Below, piece after piece: positions 1 through 4,356 of a DNA stretch of 5,842 nucleotides. A program made the translations under genes and the position numbers. The stretch comes from JAUWKC01 sp035529895 (GTDB lineage: Bacteria > Planctomycetota > Phycisphaerae > Sedimentisphaerales > Anaerobacaceae), in NCBI GenBank assembly GCA_035529895.1, contig DATKVV010000007.1:1-5842 (forward strand), given 5' to 3'. Under the pieces are notes generated by a model, which was not told the DNA's origin, did not search any database, and was given only the letters and a program-made list of their open reading frames with translations. How positions within the stretch are numbered: position 1 is the first letter of the stretch; every line of letters starts with the position of its first letter.

Positions 1-133
1 GATATGGAACGACCGTTGTCAAGTCGATAAACTTAAATTATTTTTTCTTTTTTCTACATTTTTTTATGACACATCCAGGTGCAGGCTACTTCGACGATGA
101 ATCAGTCTGATATACGTGGATTATCCATTATGG
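1..133. other. AT-rich left flank, no gene recognised
   Basis: This stretch lies outside the left inverted repeat of the IS1111-type element. It includes a long T-rich run at about 36-66 and no open frame with a convincing start and ribosome binding site. An 11-bp sequence at 76-86 is exactly inverted at 241-251 inside the element (see findings). If the element's true boundary is further out than the inverted repeat at 134, part of this stretch belongs to the element. It could instead be the displaced left end of the IS91-like element, or unrelated host DNA. I cannot tell these apart from the window. Confidence 0.5.
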
Positions 134-146
134 ACAGAGCCGACAT
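134..146 (+). repeat. Left subterminal inverted repeat of IS1111-type element
   Basis: The sequence ACAGAGCCG at 134-142 is followed by ACAT. It is the inverse of the repeat at 1471-1482, whose reverse complement is ACAGAGCCGCAT. The 9-bp core is perfect, and the last three bases match after one extra A. This lies on the side downstream of the transposase. A 9-bp match could arise by chance at roughly a one-in-ten level over the area searched, so support comes mainly from its position bracketing the gene as expected for IS1111-type elements. Confidence 0.5.
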
Positions 147-328
147 TGATATTCTCCGTCATGAGCTATGCTTTCTATAAACGCGAGTTCAGCAGCAAAA
201 CTGCCTATCGCAAGGTTTGGTCGCATATCACTCTTATCGTGCCTGCACCTGTCAGTGCCAACCTTATTTCCAATTTTCAAGTATCAAAGAACAACTTCGG
301 AGGAAGGGTGATAAAAGAAATATTTTCG
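134..328 (-). ncRNA. Candidate guide RNA (seekRNA/bridge RNA) region
   Basis: This roughly 195-nt non-coding stretch lies between the transposase stop codon and the downstream inverted repeat. In IS1111-type elements that interval encodes a short RNA that binds the transposase and pairs with donor and target DNA. On the minus strand it can form an interrupted hairpin at 183-211: outer stem GCGA/TCGC, internal loops, inner stem GCAG/CTGC. This resembles the loop-with-internal-bulge shape in which guide segments sit. It also contains an 11-bp segment (241-251) exactly inverted at 76-86. The assignment rests on family knowledge plus position; RNA boundaries, promoter and guide segments are not established. 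Confidence 0.45.
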
Positions 329-1450
329 TTAAGCCGCTTTCCTCTTTTTTCGCGCCTCATATTCTATCAATGCTGACCATATGAATCCTGCTAACTCTCT
401 GGCCACCGCCGTCACTGCTTTGCAAGGCAGCTTGCCCCGATGGATAAGCCTACGATAACGCCTGCGTAGTCGTATCCCTGCTCTTTCTGCAATGTCAATA
501 GCCCATTGAGGCTGACCCTCTCTTCGTTTACGCAATACGTTGCTTACACCATAAGCATGGCGATGATGCCAGGCGACTTCGGTCAGCAACCGTCGGACTC
601 TCTTGTTGCCTGTTTTAGTGATCGGCCCCTTATGTTCCTTTTCTCCGCTGGAAGATTCTGAAGGTGTCAAACCGAGATAACTCATGAAATCGCGAGCCGA
701 CGCAAATCGACTAAAATCAAATACTTCAGCGATTATGGAAATTGCGGTCAGCGTCTTTATGCCGTAGAAACAGCACAAAATACCCACCACTTCTCTGTAA
801 TCTTCACTTTGAGCCAGTTTTTCCAGCTCTTTGTCTAACGTCTGGACGCGTTGCAGACAATGCCGCATCTCTGTAAAGTAACAGTCAAATACTTCCTGAA
901 GCAATGGCTGGTCAAATTGAATAGCTTCCAACCATCGATAATGCTTTTGCGTCCAGTGTTGGCCATCAGTGAATACATATCCATGACGGACAAGCATTTT
1001 CTGCAGTTGATGGCGAATTCTTTTGAGATTCTCCTGTGCTGCCTCTCTACACCGAGTCAGTTCACGAGCTGCCTCCTGTTGCTCGTTTGGTGGGTAGACC
1101 TCAGTTAACATATCCGCCATAAACAAACCAAGTAATTTCTTGGCATCTCGACGGTCAGTTTTCTTTCTCTCGCCTGGCTTGCGGGGAGTCAGCGATGGAG
1201 CGATTACGCTGCATTTGCACCCCAACGCCTCAATTCTTCGTTGTAGTGTGAATCCGCATACCCCGGCTTCATAACAGAACCTTATTTCACCTGGAGCATT
1301 CCTTTTGATCTTCCTGACCATCTTTCTGATCTCTGGGGGCGTATTCTTCACTGAGAATTCGACGATCACTTCATCATTCGGATACGCTATAGCAACCCTA
1401 TGTTGTTTTTTGTGTGTATCCATTGCTACGTATGTTATACTGTTGTTCAC
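329..1450 (-). CDS. IS110-family transposase (DEDD type, IS1111 group)
   Basis: This is a complete 373-aa protein that catalyses RNA-guided excision and insertion of its element. The N-terminal RuvC-like DEDD domain shows D11 in AMDTHK, E61 in CYEAG, and D99/D102 in KTDRRDAKKL. A helical linker follows (about 120-215), then the C-terminal Tnp domain with YGIKTLTAISIIAEV, YLGLTPSESSSG and GPITKTGNKRVRRLL. The serines near 263-267 hold the position of the family's catalytic serine. Length and domain order are normal, with no frameshift. The start is GTG at 1448-1450: AGGAG (GAAAGGAG at 1457-1464 on the minus strand) lies 6 nt upstream, and this start puts the first catalytic Asp at the usual distance from the N terminus. 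The stop is TAA. The gene is divergent from the recombinase at 1528. I am sure of the family and fairly sure of the IS1111 subgroup from the layout. Confidence 0.95.
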   Translation of the reverse strand: MNNSITYVAMDTHKKQHRVAIAYPNDEVIVEFSVKNTPPEIRKMVRKIKRNAPGEIRFCYEAGVCGFTLQRRIEALGCKCSVIAPSLTPRKPGERKKTDRRDAKKLLGLFMADMLTEVYPPNEQQEAARELTRCREAAQENLKRIRHQLQKMLVRHGYVFTDGQHWTQKHYRWLEAIQFDQPLLQEVFDCYFTEMRHCLQRVQTLDKELEKLAQSEDYREVVGILCCFYGIKTLTAISIIAEVFDFSRFASARDFMSYLGLTPSESSSGEKEHKGPITKTGNKRVRRLLTEVAWHHRHAYGVSNVLRKRREGQPQWAIDIAERAGIRLRRRYRRLIHRGKLPCKAVTAVARELAGFIWSALIEYEARKKRKAA

Positions 1451-1470
1451 GATCGGCTCCTTTCGATTGT

Positions 1471-1482
1471 ATGCGGCTCTGT
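1471..1482 (-). repeat. Right subterminal inverted repeat of IS1111-type element
   Basis: Read on the minus strand this is ACAGAGCCGCAT, matching 134-146 as an inverted repeat with a perfect 9-bp core. It sits about 20 bp upstream of the transposase GTG start and just outside its ribosome binding site, leaving almost no upstream non-coding DNA. This is the opposite of the IS110 subgroup proper, where the long non-coding end is upstream. Confidence 0.5.
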
Positions 1483-1485
1483 TGC

Positions 1486-1504
1486 CGCGAGGTAATAACC
1501 CGCG
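1486..1504. repeat. Small hairpin outside the IS1111-type repeat
   Basis: CGCG at 1486-1489 pairs with CGCG at 1501-1504, and GGT at 1491-1493 pairs with ACC at 1498-1500. One bulged A and an AATA loop complete it. The hairpin begins four bases beyond the inverted repeat at 1471-1482. It may belong to the IS1111-type terminus, to its target site, or to the left end of the IS91-like element. Confidence 0.45.
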
Positions 1505-1534
1505 ATTATAGGTGGTTACGCACCACCATGTCGC
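1505..1534 (-). promoter_or_regulatory. Possible promoter reading into the IS110-family transposase
   Basis: On the minus strand a perfect TATAAT lies at 1510-1505. GCGACA, a 4/6 match to TTGACA, is 18 nt upstream at 1534-1529. Transcription would start about 50 bp before the transposase GTG. The -35 half lies inside the recombinase start region, so the promoter may be partly or wholly supplied by flanking DNA. The weak -35 and the lack of experimental support keep this tentative. Confidence 0.3.
1511..1527. promoter_or_regulatory. Perfect hairpin covering the recombinase translation start
   Basis: GGTGGT at 1511-1516 pairs perfectly with ACCACC at 1522-1527 around the loop TACGC, ending directly at the ATG at 1528. 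The left arm includes the only Shine-Dalgarno-like sequence (AGGTGG, 1510-1515) for the recombinase. If the hairpin forms in mRNA it would hide that site and lower translation. It could instead be a DNA structure at the left end of the IS91-like element. Only the sequence symmetry is seen; the role is inferred. Confidence 0.45.
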
Positions 1535-2391
1535 ATAAGCTTTATCGACTTATGACGACCTTTACAACCAGGGGCCGGTCGTTCCATATTTTCTATATCG
1601 GCGCGGTCGTGAAGTTGCAGGATCACTACACTATTCGTCCTGACAGGCTCTCGGAGAAGCAGGTTCAGCAGTACGTTCTCTGGCTGCGTGATGAAAAGAG
1701 GGTGGCTAAAGGCACCTTCCAGACGAGCTGGTACGGACTCAGATTCTTCTACTACCGCACCCTCGGCGTCGACTGGTCGCTCTTCACGCGTAAAAAAGTC
1801 CGCCAACCCCGCCGCAAACGACTGCCGGTGGCCATTGCCTGGAATGACGGGCACAGGCTGATTGCAGCCCTCCGGAAGCCCGGCTACCGGCTTTGCTGTT
1901 CCTTCATGCTTGCTTTGGGTTTGCGTATCGGCGATGTCCTTGCTCTGACCGTGCAATCCATTAATTCGACACAGATGATCGTACGCGTCATTGGCAAGGG
2001 AAACAAGGAACGGATTCTGCCGCTGCCGCAGACATTGCTTGTGGCCTTGCGCAGCTTCTGGACAACCCACCGTCATCCGCACTTGCTCTTCCCAAACCGC
2101 AACGGCACATCGCCGCTCTGCGAGAAGTCGTTGCGCCGCGCCTTCAATGAGGCCCGCGATTCGCTCGGCATCAACAAGAACATTACGCCTCATTCTCTGC
2201 GTCACGGGTTTGCTACACATCTGCTGGAAAACGGCGTCGACATCCGTGTCGTACAAATGTTGCTCGGCCACGCCAGCATCGGCTCGACTCAGATCTACAC
2301 TCACTTGACTAAGCCCATGTGTGACGATCTGCGCAACCGGCTTAACGACATGTTCTCCGGCATGTTCACGGAAGGGGGCGGCCATGAATAA
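1528..2391 (+). CDS. Tyrosine recombinase of the IS91-like element (XerC/D-like)
   Basis: This is a 287-aa integrase-type recombinase that cuts and rejoins DNA through a 3'-phosphotyrosine. An N-terminal SAM-like core-binding domain (about 1-85, with LSEKQVQQYVLWLRDEK and GLRFFY) precedes the catalytic domain. Catalytic residues visible are R133 in LGLRIGD, K157 in GKGNKER, H222 and R225 in PHSLRH, H248 in LLGHAS and the nucleophile Y257 in IYTHL; the set is complete. The open frame extends upstream to 1414, but that part overlaps the opposite-strand transposase start and IS end. ATG 1528 gives a normal family length and is preceded by AGGTGG within a hairpin. The stop codon overlaps the transposase start by 8 nt, implying translational coupling. 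A likely role is resolving or integrating transposition intermediates; this is inferred. Its native promoter may have been lost to the IS1111-type insertion. Confidence 0.9.
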   Translation: MSHKLYRLMTTFTTRGRSFHIFYIGAVVKLQDHYTIRPDRLSEKQVQQYVLWLRDEKRVAKGTFQTSWYGLRFFYYRTLGVDWSLFTRKKVRQPRRKRLPVAIAWNDGHRLIAALRKPGYRLCCSFMLALGLRIGDVLALTVQSINSTQMIVRVIGKGNKERILPLPQTLLVALRSFWTTHRHPHLLFPNRNGTSPLCEKSLRRAFNEARDSLGINKNITPHSLRHGFATHLLENGVDIRVVQMLLGHASIGSTQIYTHLTKPMCDDLRNRLNDMFSGMFTEGGGHE

Positions 2392-3595
2392 GCCACAACT
2401 CGAACTTGCCGATGTCGTACGCCGCTTCGTCGGTCCCTATAAGGAACAGTTTGGTCATCTCATGCTGCCGTCGCACCACCGGGCGCTTCAGGATATTGCC
2501 GGGTGCATGACGGAGGCCATGGGCGGTGGGCGCTACCACTGTCATGACTGTAGTGAAACCTTCTGGAGCTACCACGGCTGCCGCAATCGGTCGTGCCCTA
2601 AATGCCACGGTCGACAGATTGTGGATTGGTTGAAGTGCCGGTCCGCCGAGATCCTGCCCTGCAGGTATTTCCACCTCGTCGCTACTGTCCCCAGCGAGTT
2701 GCGCAGACTGTTTCTGCGGCATCAGAAGACGCTCTATGGTCTGCTGATGAAGACTGCTGCTGATGCAGTACGTGATCTGGCCGCCGAGAAACGCTACGTC
2801 GGCGCCGAGGTGGGCATCCTGGCGGTCTTGCACACATGGACAGGCCGACTGCATCATCACCCGCATGTGCATATGTTGGTTACCGGCGGCGGCGTGACCG
2901 ATGACGGGACCGCCTGGCACGATGCTCCGAACGAATTTCTCGTACCGGTAAAAAGACTCTCGCCCATGATTGCCAGACGGTTCGCTGAGGCGCTGCAGAA
3001 GGGACATCCCGACCTCTTCAAGCAGATCCCGGCTAAAGTCTGGAATCGAGAGTGGTGCTCGTACTGCAAACCTTACGGAACAGGTAAGGACGCTGTCCTG
3101 CAATACCTTGCCCGTTACGTTTTTCGGATCGCTATCACCAATCACCGGCTGATTTCCATGGACGAAAGCCACGTTACGCTACAATACAAGGACCATGACA
3201 CGGGCCAGTGGAAGACTGAACGGGTAGAGGGTGTTCAGTTCCTCCGCCGCTTCCTTTTTCATGTACTGCCGAAAGGCTTGCACAAGGTGCGCTATTACGG
3301 TCTCTGGCATCCCTGCAAAAAAGATCGGCAAGCCCAGGCCCGCCTGCTGCTTAAACTCACTACTGCTCCTGTCGCGGACAACGATGTGCCCCTCGTGGGT
3401 GATCTTGCCGCCGAGGCGCTCGGACAAAGCAGCCTGGAATCCCACGATCACAGGGTGAAATGTCCAAAGTGCGGCGGCACGAACGTCCTTCTGTTCGAGA
3501 AGATCCGCCGCGGAAAGGCTGACATGGTTACATGGCCAACGGGCGGCAGTGAGGATTCGCCTCTCCGCTCGCCCCTTAATCCATCAGAGACGTAA
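2384..3595 (+). CDS. IS91-family transposase (HUH, Y2)
   Basis: This 403-aa rolling-circle transposase is complete. The N-terminal zinc-binding region has C53 and C56 in CHDC, then C66, C71 and C74 in GCRNRSCPKC. The HUH nuclease motif is H161-V-H163 within HPHVHMLVTGGG, and it binds the catalytic metal. The paired tyrosines Y241 and Y245 in YLARYVFR nick DNA and hold the 5' end. The core continues through GVQFLRRFLFHVLPKG and KVRYYGLWHP, typical of the family. A second CxxC at 360-363 (KCPKCGG) marks a C-terminal metal-binding tail. ATG 2384 is chosen because the run GGGGG lies just upstream, it overlaps the recombinase stop (ATGAATAA), and the protein begins at the usual family position. 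An in-frame upstream start at 2321 lies inside the recombinase and is less likely. Two tyrosines favour IS91 over the single-tyrosine ISCR group. Confidence 0.93.
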   Translation: MNKPQLELADVVRRFVGPYKEQFGHLMLPSHHRALQDIAGCMTEAMGGGRYHCHDCSETFWSYHGCRNRSCPKCHGRQIVDWLKCRSAEILPCRYFHLVATVPSELRRLFLRHQKTLYGLLMKTAADAVRDLAAEKRYVGAEVGILAVLHTWTGRLHHHPHVHMLVTGGGVTDDGTAWHDAPNEFLVPVKRLSPMIARRFAEALQKGHPDLFKQIPAKVWNREWCSYCKPYGTGKDAVLQYLARYVFRIAITNHRLISMDESHVTLQYKDHDTGQWKTERVEGVQFLRRFLFHVLPKGLHKVRYYGLWHPCKKDRQAQARLLLKLTTAPVADNDVPLVGDLAAEALGQSSLESHDHRVKCPKCGGTNVLLFEKIRRGKADMVTWPTGGSEDSPLRSPLNPSET

Positions 3596-3720
3596 GACGG
3601 CGTGATTGATATCGGCTACCCGCGCTGTCAAACCATCGCGTTTTCGGCAATCGCCGTAAGCCTACGGTGACGGTACGGCCTTTTGGGCTATAATCTCAGT
3701 TTCACAACACCTTCACGCCG
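3596..3720 (+). repeat. Structured 3' region of the IS91-like element, candidate origin end
   Basis: CGGCGTGA at 3598-3605 is exactly inverted as TCACGCCG at 3713-3720. Between them, CGGC/GCCG can pair at 3645-3656, or CGCCGTA at 3652-3658 can pair with TACGGTG at 3663-3669 (7 pairs including one G-T). A TATAAT lies at 3689-3694. IS91-type elements carry hairpin-containing origin DNA directly downstream of the transposase, so position and structure fit. The exact terminus is not identified. Confidence 0.4.
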
Positions 3721-3800
3721 CCAAAACCAACCTGATCACCTCCGAAAGCCCCTCCGAAGCTCTTTCCAGATGCCTGCATTTTGACCCACGCTCAGTCCAA

Positions 3801-3858
3801 TATGGTTTCACCCATCGGCTTCGCGACGGGAAAAACCATATCTATTTTATTTAATTTC
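3801..3858 (+). terminator. Long hairpin followed by T-rich tract
   Basis: Positions 3801-3817 pair with 3824-3840 around a six-base loop (GCTTCG), with 14 of 17 positions pairing. The outer arms are TATGGTTT and AAACCATA. On the plus strand TCTATTTTATTTAATTTC follows, so it could end transcription from the IS91-like operon. It could also shield that operon from the opposing beta-helix gene, or be terminal structure of the mobile element. The tail is not a pure T run, so terminator function is uncertain. Confidence 0.4.
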
Positions 3859-4011
3859 AGCCCGTCTAAAGCTCGCTTTTTGGCTGGAAAACGCTATTTT
3901 TATTATCAATATCGGATTCAATGACCGTGTATAAAAAAGGAAGAGTTCACAACTTTTTAAGGCTGTAAGCTCTTCGACGATATTGGGCATTCTGTTTCTT
4001 TATGGGAGTGA
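3841..4011. other. Intergenic DNA, no firm gene
   Basis: This AT-rich stretch lies between the long hairpin and the end of the degraded beta-helix/LamG frame. A minus-strand frame of 47 codons (3990-3847, beginning MPNIVEELTALKSC, stop TAA) is open but lacks a clear ribosome binding site and any recognised similarity. GTTC at 3945-3948 is the first IS91-type target tetranucleotide downstream of the transposase. A weak 6-bp inverted repeat (GAAGAG 3940-3945, CTCTTC 3970-3975) surrounds it. Confidence 0.4.
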
Positions 4012-4236
4012 TTATGGGCTTACGGCCCGATTATAAATCCGGACATCATCAATCAGGCCGGAGAAGAATGTTCCTTCATCAAGAGCTTGTCTGAAATGAG
4101 CCCCATCCGAAGTACCCACAGAGAAATTGATATACACACCCGACAAATCAATTGTATTGTTGGATCCCGAGCAGGGAAAGTTCCTGGAGCCACTCGGAAG
4201 ATCCGTAACTATATAGTTGCCCGGCTTCAAAACAAT
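4012..4236 (-). pseudogene. In-frame continuation after the amber codon: second beta-helix entry fused to LamG-like tail
   Basis: After the TAG the same frame stays open for 74 codons to TAA at 4012-4014. The first 45 or so residues (IVLKPGNYIVTDLPSGSRNF, CSGSNNTIDLSGVYINFSVG) are a second copy of residues 99-139 of the upstream module. The sequence then switches after VGT to SDGAHFRQALDEGTFFSG followed by LIDDVRIYNRAVSP, which looks like the end of a LamG/concanavalin-like domain. No separate start codon with a ribosome binding site is seen, so it is probably translated only by readthrough or not at all. The abrupt join suggests a deletion fused two genes or modules. Confidence 0.6.
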
Positions 4237-4356
4237 CTATTGATCACTTTTCTGCACTACCTCACCCAATTCTGATAATGTGGAGACATTCACCGCGGCG
4301 TGAGCAGACAATTTAGCCTTTACTTGTCCAATTTGGGTTACCTTGTTATTTGTTCC
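4141..4356 (-). repeat. Module repeat copy 2 (3' copy)
   Basis: This 216-bp segment aligns without gaps to 5413-5628, offset 1272 bp; I count about 176 of 216 identical bases (about 81 percent). It encodes the linker GTNNKV plus the entry segment of the beta-helix. It carries the TAG where the other copy has ACT, a difference at all three codon positions. Weaker similarity continues to about 4108 before the sequence switches to the LamG-like tail. Confidence 0.85.

Larger units (their letters stand above)
134..1482 (-). mobile_element. IS110-family (IS1111-type) insertion sequence
   Basis: The element has one DEDD transposase gene on the minus strand, flanked by short inverted repeats at 134-146 and 1471-1482. 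The layout is typical of the IS1111 subgroup of the IS110 family. Only about 30 bp separates the gene start from the upstream repeat, whereas about 180 nt of non-coding DNA separates the gene end from the downstream repeat. In IS1111-type elements the repeats are subterminal and the guide RNA is encoded downstream of the transposase. The coordinates given are repeat to repeat; the true ends should lie some bases further out on each side and are not resolved here. No convincing target duplication is seen, which is normal for this family. The gene is intact, so the element may be active. Confidence 0.75.
1486..3720 (+). mobile_element. IS91-like element with tyrosine recombinase (ends approximate)
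   Basis: Two overlapping genes, a tyrosine recombinase followed by an IS91-type HUH transposase, match a recognised subset of IS91-family elements that carry a recombinase as a first gene. These elements move by rolling-circle replication from an origin at the 3' end. Candidate terminal structure downstream is the 8-bp inverted repeat 3598-3605/3713-3720 with hairpins inside it. The left end may lie at the hairpins before 1528, or may have been displaced to the far side of the IS1111-type insertion. Family members insert next to GTTC/CTTG at the origin end. The first downstream GTTC is at 3945-3948, so the element could extend that far. Confidence 0.6.

Noticed and set aside
116..376. Plus-strand open frame of 86 codons
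   Set aside because: It spans the IS repeat and the putative guide RNA region, overlaps the transposase end, and has no ribosome binding site or recognisable domain.
119..1509. GATTAT at 119-124 and 1504-1509 as a target-site duplication
   Set aside because: It is only 6 bp, lies at unequal distances (9 and 21 bp) from the two inverted repeats, and IS110-family elements usually make no such duplication; chance is likely.
1414..1527. Upstream extension of the recombinase to an ATG at 1414
   Set aside because: The extra 38 residues overlap the opposite-strand transposase start and the IS repeat and look unlike the family N terminus; ATG 1528 gives a normal length.
1516..2385. Long minus-strand open frame (289 codons) opposite the recombinase
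   Set aside because: It is an antisense shadow of a gene with complete catalytic residues; no known domain and no ribosome binding site.
2366..3172. Long minus-strand open frame (268 codons) opposite the HUH transposase
   Set aside because: It is a shadow frame in GC-rich coding DNA; its residues resemble no family, whereas the plus strand carries the zinc, HUH and Y2 motifs.
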